This document shows positions 41,079-52,072 of a stretch of DNA of 64,000 nucleotides, piece by piece. Position 1 is the first letter of the stretch. Each line of letters starts with the position of its first letter. This DNA comes from Polytrichum commune. Lineage: Eukaryota; Streptophyta; Polytrichopsida; Polytrichales; Polytrichaceae. The DNA is taken from contig OX485804.1 in the NCBI GenBank assembly GCA_950295325.1, forward strand, positions 26,040,001 through 26,104,000, read 5' to 3'. The notes below the pieces were generated by a model. The model searched no databases. It was not told where the DNA came from and saw only the letters and a list, made by a program, of their open reading frames with translations. Made by a program: the position numbers and the translations under genes.

Positions 41079-41689
41079 GCAAAACTGTTTGATACAAAGC
41101 CGATATGATCCTGTGGAGAAGCTCTTATAGGAGGTGCAGGGGAAGAAGGATTACAACAATTCGGGCGGAGGCAGCCATGAGCCATCCATACAAACGGAGG
41201 CGATTGAGGGATCACGGTCAGGGTAATGTTTTTTCCCAAACCTGCCCGAAGGACTCCGTGGGCATATCCCAGCCGTTGGATGCGCTGTTCGATCTTGACT
41301 TGGCTGCCCGAGGCGATTCCTCTAGACACTTCTGCTGAGTTCTGGACGTAAGCTGCGACGTGGACAAGCCCTTGGTGCCCCTGACATGGCGCTCCAGGTC
41401 ACCGCTAACTGGATGTGAGGCTTGGATTGCAAGGCACTGCGAGGTGGCCTTTCCAATTGGACCATCTTTCTGGGCCAGTTGGTAATAAGATAAAGTGGAT
41501 TCTGGTGTTGTTGAACCCTCGTGGGTGAAATAGTTTTTCAAGTCTCCCTTGCTTAAAGTGGTTTTGAAAGCGGGTGGAATTTATGATTCTCCTTGTCCGA
41601 AGGGTGTTTTGGAGAAAAAGCTGGCAATCATATGCGGTGGTTGGAGAGACGAGCACCTGTCCAGCATCGGTGATGTTTGCTGTGAAGTT
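41078..41689. other. Hsp70 upstream region; unassigned frames
   Basis: Overlapping open frames occur on both strands (41105-41338 plus; 41039-41329, 41218-41541 and 41405-41656 minus). None has a recognisable domain. No convincing heat-shock element (alternating nGAAn units) was found close to the gene. Confidence 0.4.
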
Positions 41690-42260
41690 TGAAGTCAGAG
41701 ACGCTCATTTTCTTGATTCCAGGATCATCTATTAGCCTCTAATATGTTTCACTTGCCTGAGAGAAAGTGAGCTCCAGACTCTGCACTGATGGAGCAACCC
41801 ATTGTGAGATTCTCTGTGCTTTAGCTCCATGATTCTCAACATAGGAACTCAGAGAAGCTCAACTTCTTGTTTCCAGTATTATCTACTTATGAGCCCTCGA
41901 AGTTTCAGTTGCCTGAGAGAGAGAGCAAGCTACGGATTCGGCACAGATGCCTGACCCACTAACTTCACTTTACCCATTTTGACATATGATATGATACCAG
42001 TTCACCACATATAAGTGTCCTCAAATGTGAAAACATACCACCAGAAGGCCAATGATTTTCGTTGGTTTAGCTCCATGATTCTTCACATGTGAACTCAGAG
42101 AAGCTCAACTTCTTGCGTCCAGGATTATCTATGAGCCTCTAATAGGATTCACTTGCCTGAAAGAGAGTGGGGTGATGATAAATTAACTCTACCCATTGTG
42201 GGACATGACTTGATATCAGTTCACCATATACCTCACTGACAACATATCACCAGAGGGCTG
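41690..42260. repeat. Diverged tandem repeats, period about 247 bp
   Basis: TTTAGCTCCATGATTCT...GAACTCAGAGAAGCTCAACTT occurs at about 41820 and 42067, and TATTAGCCTCTAAT-like plus CACTTGCCTGA phrases recur at about 41730, 41885 and 42130. Two to three degraded copies are visible. No coding frame spans them. Confidence 0.6.
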
Positions 42261-42998
42261 ATGGTTTTCCTTACTACTAATACCATGACAATATTGAGAC
42301 CTCATCAACTTGACCGTGCTGCTCTAGAATACTGTTACATATTTGTGGGGTATACCAATAATACTTCGAATGTATATATCAAAGATCAAAGCCAAGACAG
42401 TATCATGCATACAAGACAATTGCTGCAAGTCTGCAGAGATTCCTATGTAGCTGTAATCGTGATCAAAACACCTAAATCTGGGAAGAGAGTTCTGCCAGAC
42501 AGCCTTGGTAAGTGATACACTTCCCTCTTAAAACATACAACACATGAAACGTCAAGAATCAAGGTGCTATGTGCACCAAATATAGGAAGCTGTTGGAGGG
42601 TTACCAAAAAGTAATGAACAGGATGACCATCAAACTGGGAATCATCCAGTATATCTAAGGAACCGAGTGAAACAATCACTGGAGTAGAACAGTGTGAAGA
42701 CTGACTTTATAACAGAAACCCCAAGCACATGGGGTAGTTTTCTTTGATAGAATATGTAAAATACACATTTAGCTCAGATATATCAAATGTTCACTCTACA
42801 CAGACACTTTCCCTCTGAAGACAAGTGAAAATCACTGTCATCTTGGCAAACTATGCCTGCGTTCAAAAATGTACAAGAATTGAATGAAGCTCAAGTATGA
42901 ACTGGTTGATTCCCTTCCATGGCCTGCTTTGCTTTTCATTAATATAGAGTTAGGAGAAAAGCAGCATAGACCAGGAGCTTCATAACATGTCAACACGC
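42261..42998. other. SPT4 3' flank; possible isolated plus-strand exon
   Basis: On the plus strand, CTGCAG precedes an open block ending CAGCCTTG followed by the consensus donor GTAAGTG at about 42510. The peptide includes DSYVAVIVIKTPKSGKRVLP. No partner exon was found, so this stays a suggestion. Confidence 0.25.
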
Positions 42999-44282
42999 TT
43001 ATGAACGGGGCACATACCGAATATTATTGTCATCACAAATTGCCTACAAAAGTAACACAAAGAGAGTTAGCTAGGAGCTATCAGTGAGTGCATTGGATAG
43101 CATTTATACCATTCAAGAAGATGATATTTTGAGAAACTTTAAAAAAGATGAAAGGAAGTGACGATATTACCTGCATTTCTTCAGAAAGTTCGCCAGTGAC
43201 AGTCAGTGCATAACATCCAGGGACAAACTTGCCTACACGTAGCAATCGTACATTTGTCAAAACTGGCACATAAAGAATGAACGTATATCAAAGGTGACAA
43301 ACACACCAAAACTGAGTTCTTCTGAATGCACGAATACTATCTTAAAGTTACAATACTTTCACATAGAGAATCAGATAATCAGTAACAAGCTGTCATGTTC
43401 ACAACCTAATAACTATCTTAGAGCAAATGTGTGCCACTGATGATCCTATTGATTTCAAAGAGTAAATTGTGAGTGTTGCAAGAATTCCGCCACTCTACTC
43501 TCCTATATTGCCCCATTATTTATGGTTCCAACCAAGGAGGACCACATATATCAGACGGATAAGAAAATGCCATACTAATTCGAAGCCATCGAGCAGCCCA
43601 ACTGCTTGTAGGATCCATACACGAGATGACCCTGCACAACCATGCTGTGCAAATAAGCCACAAGCCTCATTGACTACCTTTGCATTCAAAGTTCACCAGG
43701 TTATCTTTTTTGAATCTTCCAAATTAGAAACTTAACATACTCGAGCCATAAAACGCTGGCATCTTTTCACAACAGTCACTCCGTGCATTATTTTTAAAAA
43801 CAATGTTTTAGACCTAATCTAAATCATTACATTGCATAGAGAATGTGATCGATGTTAACCTTTAGGTAAACAATCAGGCAAATCGCCGGTCCAACAACAC
43901 ATTGAGAAGTACATACAGACCAGGAATTGTGACATTGTGGGTTCAAGTTATTCTTACCCTGCAAAATTAGGTGTTGTGCATTCTAGGACCCGGTCGTGGT
44001 CTTTATCCATGTTGAAGAACATGCAATTCTCACACCCGTTCTCTTTGAACTGCAATGTACAACATCGCAGACCAGATGAGTCAAATTGGTCTGCAGTGCT
44101 GAGTGCTGGGCACATCAGACCGCGTATTCATTCTGTACCAACTTAATCAGTCTTCCGAAGCAAAGGGCGGGGAAGAAGAATAAGCTTGAAACCTGGTCAT
44201 AAGTTTTCATGAGCGCACAGCGCAAGCACACTCGCAACTCGCGCCCAAAACTTGTAGGAACCTGTGCAGCATGGCTCCCCAT
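42999..44282 (-). CDS. SPT4: Transcription elongation factor SPT4, five small exons
   Basis: SPT4 pairs with SPT5 (DSIF) to control RNA polymerase II elongation in the nucleus. Exons on the minus strand: 44282-44193, 44049-43958, 43631-43576, 43232-43171 and 43043-42999 (90, 92, 56, 62 and 45 bp). They join to 345 bases, 114 residues plus stop; the family is about 116. All introns are GT-AG and phases agree. Motifs: VPTSFGRELRVCLRC near the N-terminus, zinc ligands C19, C22, C36 and C39 (GCENC), then MDKDHDRVLECTTPNFAG, MDPTSSWAARWLRI and KFVPGCYALTV, ending CDDNNIRYVPRS. The last residues are shorter than the usual YVPPKR-type end, and the usual RIGKF reads RISKF across the exon 3/4 junction. 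The start is the ATG before GSHAAQVPTSFG. Telo-box-like motifs lie upstream. It shares its strand with the Hsp70 gene, about 2.1 kb away. Confidence 0.93.
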
Positions 44283-44360
44283 CGCACCCTACCTCCGAGC
44301 TCCCTCGAAGCACTCCACGTTTCTGCCAATCTTCAAACCCTCGCGCCAAGTGCGAATTGG

Positions 44361-44540
44361 AACCCTAAATTTTTCCTTTAGGGTTCGTAATATTCTCGTT
44401 TTACATTAAACAACAAAAAAATCTCACAACTGGTACTAAGTTGATAGAGATGGAACGATTGCGAACGCTTCTTAAGATTGATAGCGAAGGTGATTGATAG
44501 CGCTTTCGACAGAAGACGTGAGCACTAAACCCTAAACCCT
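44361..44540 (-). promoter_or_regulatory. Telo-box-like motifs upstream of SPT4
   Basis: AACCCTAAA at 44361-44369 and TTTAGGGTT at 44377-44385 form an inverted pair 80-105 bp before the SPT4 start. AAACCCTAAACCCT at 44527-44540 is a second site about 250 bp upstream. AAACCCTAA boxes are known promoter elements of growth-linked plant housekeeping genes. The match is seen; a regulatory role is inferred. Confidence 0.5.
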
Positions 44541-45599
44541 GAGTGCATGTACTCTTTGAATTCTAGAATGTACACTTTCTACAAAGGAAATGAACATTGT
44601 CTCCTGCACCAAACTCATAATATTGTTGTGGGTGGCTTAATATTAAATGGGTCTGGGTCCAAGAAATTAGGGTTCAAGACACCAAGATTGACTTTGCTTT
44701 TCAACTCAAGATTGGATCCAAATGTGAAGCTTGGTTTCTCAAACTAACTCGGGAGCAATATTTTCTTGAGTGGGGACCACCAACAATTGTCGGAGAAGTG
44801 ATAGCATAAACTCCTTGGGTCTAGAATTTTGCTCTCGATTGATAAGATCGCTTGATTATGGAAGTTTCTTTGGCCTTTGACCTTAAACCCTGAAGCCCAC
44901 TCTGAGGCATGAATATGTTAATCATTTTGCCTAGACGGTCGACTTAGGCAGCCCAGCATGTGTAGCGTAAGTGAAAACATGGGCGATTCAAATTCGTCTT
45001 GATGTATACAATACAACCCATTACTCTTGGTACAATGACTTTTGTTTTCTTGGTTTGGGGGTGCTCCCATAAGGAGCTTGATGATGATGTTATGCTCATT
45101 GTTGTAAACCCAAGGAGTGCACTCTACATTTCCGTAAATAATTGTGTGGGTGCATGGAAGGGATTTTATTTGGATGTCTCCCGCAAATTGTACACATAGA
45201 GAGGGATGTTCTTTTAAGTGAGGTTTCTATGTATATGGTGCTATAATTATGTAAGGCCGCCTAGAAAATGTAAATTTGCATTGGGGCTATGTCAAGACTA
45301 TATTGGGAAATTTGGTCATTCATTTTGTAGAAAAAAATAGTATATCTTGCATATGAATGCATTAGCCTTTTTTAAGCACCCTATTTTTTGTATACATGTG
45401 TGAGGCGTTTATCTTGTTGTATAATCTCTCTCTCTTTATCTTTCCCTCTCTATTTATATAAACCATGTCATAATTTTGGTTCTACTTAAGGAGAACATAA
45501 AGTCCAGTCCCATCAATCTTATGTCTTAATCAATATGATTTAGGGGTTTAAACCATATTGATCAAGACATAGGTGATTTTAAATGGAATAAATTTGGGA
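44541..45599. other. No gene recognised
   Basis: Short plus-strand frames at 44547-44747 and 44999-45199 have no motif. A small CT-rich tract lies near 45425. Confidence 0.5.
45519..45572. repeat. 24-bp imperfect inverted repeat
   Basis: TTATGTCTTAATCAATATGA pairs with TCATATTGATTAAG-like sequence (actual right arm CCATATTGATCAAGACATAG) across a 5-base loop, with three mismatches. Confidence 0.7.
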
Positions 45600-46000
45600 A
45601 ACAATCAAAATTGGTAGTAAAAACATACATATTTTTTGTTGATTGCACAATACCCAAATTGAACTATGAGGGAAGCATGCATATTCACCTACTCATCTTA
45701 AACATACACCTATATTCAAGTGGTGTGTAGTTAGGTTTGAATCTAAGAACGGAGATGGAAAAGACATGTGTGTTTTTTTTTAGAGATTGGACTAGTAGTA
45801 CATGCTCTAAATTTATTAACCATTGTAGGTTCAATCGTCAACATAATGGGGAGGGATATGAAAATCTTATAAGAAAGAGAATCGTCACTTTGAAGATGAG
45901 TGAGATACTCATATGAACTCCGAAAATGACAATGGATTGGACTGCCTAAATCTAGATTGCTCATCATGTCCATTGAAGGCTTGCTTACCTTAATTGTTAG
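45600..46000 (+). repeat. Diverged dispersed repeat, pair of 7590-7980
   Basis: AGTTAGGTTTGAATCTAAGA and GTAGGTTCAATCGTCAACAT parallel 7690 and 7780. No coding frame spans it. Confidence 0.5.
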
Positions 46001-46648
46001 TCGAAATACCTTGGCACTTTCAAGAAAGCAGTGTCCAACAAAGTATCAATTACCAAACCATCCATTTGATATTCCAATAGTTTCCAACTTTCATCCAACA
46101 TGTATACAAATTTTGATCAAACAATCATCCAAACCATTATCAACAGTTGTAAAAGCAAACTAACTTAGTCAAACCCACCAATGAAGGAGTGTATAAGATA
46201 GATAATTCTCATTTTGCCCCCTACTTAATTCCAGCCCTATACCCACCTCTCCATTAGTGTACCCTTATTAAATGTGTGTTAGTTATGTGGCTCCAAAAAG
46301 GTCGACATTAGATATGGTGAATGCCAAGGGAGGGCTCACAACGGGCGTGTCAAACTATAAAAAAGGTCGATGAAAATGAATAAAAGTACCAGATGGAGTT
46401 CATTTGATTTGTTGTAAAGCGATTTCTTGGCTTTCCTGTTACGGTTTTGTATTTTAAATGTTTAATTTGTAGTTGGTCGACTGTTTGCCCGCAATTGAAG
46501 ACAAATAATTCTAGTATTGAAGTGTATCTTTGAAATGAATTAGAAAGGATGTAACTTATAGGGGTCTCGCCACTGTGTCTTGATAATGAAATGATGGTAT
46601 GCCCTTGACAATGCAAATGTGTTCGTATTCCTTCTTTGGAAATTACTG
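46001..46648. other. No gene recognised
   Basis: Anonymous sequence between the dispersed repeat and the pogo-like element. Confidence 0.5.
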
Positions 46649-46650
46649 TA

Positions 46651-47129
46651 CAGTAGCCTCCCGCCTAAGTACGCACCCATTTAAGTACGCATCCCGGTAA
46701 AGTACACATTATTTTCCCGAAAAAATAGGGTTCAGATTTATTCAGTTCAACATGTCATGGATTGTCATTTGGCGCAAGTTTTGAAGATTCTTGCATTTGG
46801 CTTTCAAGGTGACAGCCCGGACCTTACTTTGAAACGATTCAAACTTTCTAAGATCATCGAATGTTTCCTCAACCTCTTCTGGAACTTCGGAGCAGAGCAA
46901 TTGATCCTCTATATCAACCACTTGCTTATAAAGTGACTCGAATCCGTCTTGCTCAGCTTTGCTATGATCTCACATCGCTGGGACTCATTGAGGCGTTTCC
47001 CATTCGGTTTCTTCGACATTGCAGCTGAATCAAGCGATTTGGAACCCTAAACCCTAAAGTGCGCACCTACCGGCTAAGTACGCACAATCCTCCCAGGTTC
47101 AAGTTGCGTACTTAGGCGGGAGGCTACTG
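46651..47129 (-). mobile_element. Internally deleted pogo-like (Tc1/mariner superfamily) element
   Basis: A 479-bp element with inverted ends CAGTAGCCTCCCGCCTAAGT and ACTTAGGCGGGAGGCTACTG, flanked by TA on both sides (46649-46650, 47130-47131). CAGT termini with a TA duplication are the hallmark of pogo/Tigger elements. The interior keeps both ends of a transposase gene on the minus strand (46742-47019). Inner copies of the motif (TAAGTACGCA and close variants) sit near both ends. Confidence 0.85.
46742..47019 (-). pseudogene. Fused N- and C-terminal remnant of a pogo-like transposase
   Basis: Starts ATG at 47019 with MSKKPNGKRLNESQRCEIIA, the shape of a pogo/CENP-B-type helix-turn-helix N-terminus (basic start, then LNExQRxEII). 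About 28 codons in, the frame breaks. In another frame an acidic C-terminal segment continues (YKQVVDIEDQLLCSEVPEEV ... NLRQMTIHDMLN) to a TGA at 46742. The DDE catalytic core is missing, deleted between the two parts. The protein is not functional. Confidence 0.7.
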
Positions 47130-47131
47130 TA

Positions 47132-48430
47132 TCTACTCTGTAGGATAACTTTAGTTGTCTGTCCTGCGAATACTGCATCGTTAAGTTAATTGAGAACAAA
47201 AGTGTTTCGGCAGAAAAGTATATTATGCAATAGATATGCAAATTCACTAAGCTGAATTTCTCTTCATATTTGTAAAGCTTAGCACTAACTAATTGAGTGT
47301 TACACACGTACATCACTTGGTTTTCAACTTCTGCTTCTGACAAATCCTCATTTGGTTTCATTTTGCCACCAACTTGTACATTTTCTTAGCAATGATGCGC
47401 CCGTTGTCTGTGTTTCTTCATGTCTATGTATGTCGACATGTGAAATCAGGTTGACCCATATTAATTTGTTGACATTTCAGACTATTTGAACATATTATCG
47501 CAGGATTAATATACATAAAAAAAAAACCATTAACTGGGGTTGAATAAGCAAAGTTGTAAGTTGTTATGACCTCGTTTGACCTAAGGTAACTTGCATGGAT
47601 AAAAAGCCAACTTATTCGTGAGTCAACCTAATTGCACCTATTAGAATAATGAATGAATACGATTGTCCGTTTGCATGTCAACAAATACTATATATGTCTA
47701 TTACACCCATGTCAACAACATCAATGGATGCATTAGGAACATTAATGGTTGAACAATTAGAGACCCTTAAACTTGTGGCCAAGACTCTGACATGTTTAAT
47801 AGGGTTGTAATGTGGCATGTTCATGTGACAATACTCTAACAATGGCAACCCTCAATCAACCCATAACACTTTTTGCTGTCAAAAATTGTGCCATAGATGA
47901 TAGAATAAGAGTTCATACAGTAACGGACAAGATTGTTTGTAACAAATTGTGTTATAACATATTATCTTTGCTATGATCTTTCAAGTTCATCTTCAAATGT
48001 TTCGGGAAGAGTGCATGGATACAAGAATTGTTTCAATTAACAAATTGAATGGTAGAAAGAGGTGTTGCATACAAGCTAGCTACCCCACAACTGTTTAGAC
48101 ACCTCAAATTAGAGTCTTTGCAAGCATGCATTTTCCCAGAGATGTTTGAAAGGTAAACATCATATATTCTAGAACCTATGGCTTACGACACCATTTCTCT
48201 ATGTGAATATTTCCTTTGGTGGTAAAATTATTTTTACATAGAAATCATCTGCTACATAACAAATCGTCACTCATCTTGTAGCTCTCTATTCAATAATCTC
48301 CACTTGGCATGCCATGCGTTCAATTGAAACCTAAGCTCGACACTTCAACAATAGCCTCCTACTCACTCTCCTCCTTGCATATGTGTTCCTCACATCAAGT
48401 CCTGACAATACCCAGTTCCCAGTCTTGTAG
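47132..48430. other. No gene recognised
   Basis: Anonymous AT-rich sequence. No motif seen. Confidence 0.5.
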
Positions 48431-50058
48431 GGGGACGCTAAAGTACCCCCATTGAACTTATAGGGGAGGCAGATTCGGGCAAGGGCAGCCGCCCGCCCAA
48501 AAATTTTAAATATTTTGGATCCGACCGAAAATTGTTGCCCGCCCGCCCGACTTCAAAAAAATCATTGCCCTTGCATTCTTGAAGACCACTTATCCACAAA
48601 TTCCATATTGAGTGCATTTCACCTTCAAGGTACAAAATCCAATATATATGTTCACTTCCATTGAGTAAATAAGCGATTGACTGGGATTTCATTTTCAAAA
48701 TGTAATCGCCAATAAAGCATGTAAATAACTAGGAAGTCAAAAAAATTATAAAACCCTCATTAGCACGGAGGTTATGATTTTTGTGACTTGCCATTGCAAG
48801 GGTCTTTGTCATTCTAAAATGGAACTAAAATTAGTGGTTTTATTTTTAGTATGTTCAGTATTATAATCTTTTAGTTAATACCTTCTACTTTCACAAAGTT
48901 TCAAACACATTTAAACTAATTAAGTGTGATTCAATGTAATTAAGTCTAGTTAATTCTAGCATAACACATTTGCAAATATGCATTGAGCGCATAACACATT
49001 TTTCAAAATGTGGATCTAGTGCATGACACATTCGTAGACCTGGATGTAGTGCATAGCACATTTGTAAATTTGAATATGATGTATGACACATTCACAAATC
49101 TGGATCACGTGCATGACACATTTGAATATGACGCATGACACATTTGTAAATATGAATATGATGCATGACATATTTGTAAATCTGGATCTTATGCATGACA
49201 CATTTGTAAATATGAATATGACGCATGACATATTTATAAATATGGATTTGGTGCATGACACGTTTGTAAATTTGGATCTAGTGCATGACACATTCGTAAA
49301 TATGAATCTAACAGATGACACATTTGTAAATTTGGATTTAGTGCATAACACATTTGTAGATTTGGGACTGTCATATAACACATTCCAGAGATTTTGATGC
49401 ATAACACATCCGAAGAAACAGTTTGCATAACACATTAGCAAATGTGGTTGAAAACCGATGGGAAGGAGATAGGGAACGTTCCCAATGCTCGGAAGAGGGT
49501 CCATGGCTCGAAGGATGACTAACGTCGTTGGAGCTAACTCCGTCCAAGGTTACATTGAATCACACTTAATTAGTTTAAATGTGTATGGAAACTTTGTGAA
49601 AGTAGAAGGTATTAACTTAAAGATTATAATACTGAACATACTAAAAATAAAACCACTAATTTTAGTTCCATTTTAGAATGACAAAGACCCTTGCAATGGC
49701 AAGTCACAAAAATCATAACCTCTGTGCTAATGAGGGTTTTATAAAAATTTGACTTCCTAGTTATTTACATGCTTTATTGGCGATTACATTTTGAAAATGA
49801 AATCCCAGTCAATCGCTTATTTACTCAATGGAAGTGAACATATATATTGGATTTTGGACCTTGAAGGTGAAATGCACTCAATATGGAATTTGTGGATAAG
49901 TGGTCTTCAAGAATGCAAGGGCAATGATTTTTTTGAAGTCGGGCGGGCGGGCAGAAGTTTTCGGTCGGATCCAGAATATTTAAAAATTTTGGGCGGGCAG
50001 CTGCCCCTGCCCGAATCTGCCTCCCCTATAAGTTCGATGGGGGCACTTTAGCATCCCC
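48431..50058. mobile_element. Foldback-type element: 0.51-kb inverted arms around a tandem-repeat core
   Basis: The left arm (48431 to about 48941) and right arm (about 49548 to 50058) are inverted copies about 95% alike, each beginning GGGGAYGCTAAAGTRCCCCC. Between them lies the 30-bp tandem array at 48960-49440. The 86-codon frame found in mirror image in both arms (48438-48698 minus, 49791-50051 plus, MKMKSQSIAYLLNGSEHIYW) runs outwards to the tips and has no known domain. Long arms with repetitive interiors are typical of foldback elements, some of which are Mutator relatives. No clear target duplication was found. A diverged arm lies at 22590-22890. Confidence 0.85.
48960..49440. repeat. 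30-bp tandem repeat array inside the foldback element
   Basis: About 16 degenerate copies of GCATGACACATTTGTAAATA plus TGAATATGAT. The unit is ten codons long, so open frames appear on both strands with decapeptide repeats (plus strand MHDTFVNMNM; minus strand TNVSCTRSKF). These frames reflect the period and are probably not genes. Confidence 0.9.
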
Positions 50059-50442
50059 TGTTTTTATATACTATAATTTTTAAAATTATGAGATGTTATT
50101 AGTAATTTCTAAAATTTCTAAAATTAATCTTTTTATATTAAACAATGTAGTTTAATTAAAATATTGTTTATTTATCAATAAATAATATTTTATTTTAATA
50201 GTTTGATGAGCAGTTAGCCTTATAATCCCGATCTTGTAATAATATAATTTTTTTCATTTAATACATTCATAATTAAATAAATTTTATTGAAAAATTTAAA
50301 TATATTGATAAAATAGTATTTAATTACCTTGATTATTAAATATTTATTATAATATTTATATAAAGCCTTTAGGTTAGGCTATTCTAACCCTTCATTTGGT
50401 ATAGACATGTTAGGATTAATTCAAAAAACAATCATTTGCGCA
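50059..50442. other. Very AT-rich flank, probably decayed plastid DNA
   Basis: Continuous with the clpP remnant. The clpP third exon was expected here; a short minus-strand match to MIHQP-like sequence at about 50420-50440 is too weak to claim. Confidence 0.35.
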
Positions 50443-50730
50443 AAACGTAGGGTAGCGCAAAACATTTAGTAATTCTTTCGCTAGTTAAAGTAAAATATCC
50501 CATTGAAGCAGTTAATTCCATACAAATTGCATGTACATCGGGAACTACAAATTACATAGCATCATTAACATATATTCATGGTAAAACTGCTCCACCAAGA
50601 GAGTTAATATATAAATAAATATTTTTATTTTCATCTTCTACATTTAAGTACATTATAATACTAATGACTTTATTTGCAATGTCATCGTCTACATGTTGAC
50701 TTAAGAAAAAAAAATTTGATAAAGTCGGTT
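50443..50730 (-). pseudogene. clpP: clpP exon 2 remnant in nuclear-inserted plastid DNA
   Basis: Plastid ClpP is the proteolytic subunit of the Clp protease. The minus strand reads NRLYQIFFF, shifts one base within a T run, then reads [42 protein letters not shown] and [20 protein letters not shown], aligning throughout with clpP exon 2. The block is 288 bp against the usual 292-294. In-frame TGA and TAA codons and the frameshift make it non-functional. The catalytic-serine context MGLAASMGS reads MELTASMGY. Confidence 0.85.
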
Positions 50731-50754
50731 AAGTGGATTAGATTTTTTTTTTTA

Positions 50755-50788
50755 AAACCGTACAAGCATTTTTAAAAGCAAATGGCTC
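50755..50788 (-). ncRNA. Group II intron domain V (clpP intron 1 remnant)
   Basis: On the minus strand GAGCCATTTGC, a loop TTTTAAAA region, then GCTTGTACGGTTTT forms the domain V helix. GAGCC pairs with GGTTT-type sequence, as in the conserved GAGCCGTATG...GTACGGTTC form. It lies about 25 bp before clpP exon 2, exactly where domain V of the first clpP intron belongs. It is a fossil in the nucleus. Confidence 0.75.
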
Positions 50789-51229
50789 GAGTAGTTGTAA
50801 ACAAATTTACCTCTTCTTATTTTCTAATAAGTTTAAATTTTTTATTCTTTATAAATTTTAACTACTTTTAGTTCAATTTTTTATTATTTATTGAATGGTC
50901 TATTATTTAATAATATATTTTGTAAATTTCGTTTTTTAAAAACATAACTATTTAAAACATAACAATTTATGATATAAAAATAATTTTATTCATTTAAAAA
51001 CAAGTTTTTAATTATATCTTTGGGTTTATGCTCTACTTCACGGAAAAAAAATCCAATTTTTACTTACACATATAGAATAAGTAGATTTAATGATCTTGCA
51101 GACAAAAGAGAAATTCTGGGGCTCGTAACAATTTTATGAGCGTTCAATGTTAATGTTTGTGGGATGGTTCATATTTTTGTTGATGTTGATAGGAGTGTGT
51201 GTGAGCAAGCCCTTTATCAAAGCCACAAT
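50789..51229 (-). other. Probable clpP intron 1 remainder, AT-rich
   Basis: AT-rich sequence upstream (minus sense) of domain V. No exon 1 could be placed with confidence. Confidence 0.4.
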
Positions 51230-51810
51230 GGTATTTGCATGTGGTTGCAACCCTCTGAGCTTAGATGACCCGACCCTGAGTTCATGAGATGCAGACTTCG
51301 TTGCCTACAAGCCTGCAGTTCATAGTGCATTCAAGCAGCTCATGGTAGATGACGTTGATGCACAGCAGAGGGCCCTGGAGTCGGTGACAGTGCAAGACTG
51401 CCCGGAGTTGGCATGGGCTATTATGAAGTTAAAACAAGGGCCTGGAGTTGTGGAGGCCATAGAGGGACTAAGGAGGAGACATGTGTACAAGTGGTTGTTC
51501 TTGGATTGTCCGATGTCATTTATAAATGTTGATGTCTTTGTTTCATTTATCCGCGGAAGAAACCCAATGCTTACAGATCTCGTGGTCTGGTTGAAATGCA
51601 AATTCGATTCGAGGCATGCTTGCGAGGCCTGCCCATCGGTGAGCTCCAAAACTTCTTCTTCTTCATCATGGACTCTCGGTACTTTCATTATAGAGCGATA
51701 CACATTATTGGGAAGCCCGAATGGTCCCAGGATAAGTTGTCAACATCAACGACATGTTTCAACACTCTGTACATGCCACTGTATTTTTTAGATATTATTA
51801 TTATATGATA
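51230..51810 (+). other. GC-richer block with unidentified open frame
   Basis: The plus strand is open from about 51310 to 51791 (ADFVAYKPAVHSAFKQLMVD, then DVDAQQRALESVTVQDCPEL). A second frame takes over near 51596 (LRGLPIGELQNFFFFIMDSR), as if one protein had suffered a frameshift. Base composition differs sharply from the plastid-derived flanks, so it looks inserted. I do not recognise the protein. A minus-strand frame of 127 codons overlaps it. Confidence 0.35.
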
Positions 51811-52072
51811 TTAATATTATTATATCATAGATATTTTATCTATCAAAATATTGAATATATTGAATATTAAATGGGACCAATCTCGGCATTGATATCGGAA
51901 ATATATAAATGCTAAATTATTTCGGCTTGTCTTTATTAGTTTTCTTAAATTTTAATATTTTTACTTGAAAATAAAAGCTTTTAGAATTTAGAATTTGTAT
52001 TTTATAGTATATTTCTTAATCAATGCAAAAAATTTACTAATTTCTACTTCTCTTTGAAAAAGGGGTATTTCC
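51811..52072. other. AT-rich spacer upstream of psbB remnant
   Basis: Corresponds in position to the clpP-psbB spacer of plastid genomes. Nothing further could be assigned. Confidence 0.4.

Noticed and set aside
44520-44545. Interstitial telomere repeat
   Set aside because: Only two CCCTAAA units; more consistent with a promoter telo-box than with a telomeric tract.
49016-49504. 162-codon minus-strand frame rich in repeated TNVSC motifs, and its plus-strand counterpart
   Set aside because: Both arise from the 30-bp tandem array; a ten-codon period keeps frames open on both strands without selection.
51841-51900. clpP exon 1 on the minus strand
   Set aside because: ATGCCGAGATTGGTCCC resembles the start of clpP only with a two-base insertion, and the following residues do not match.
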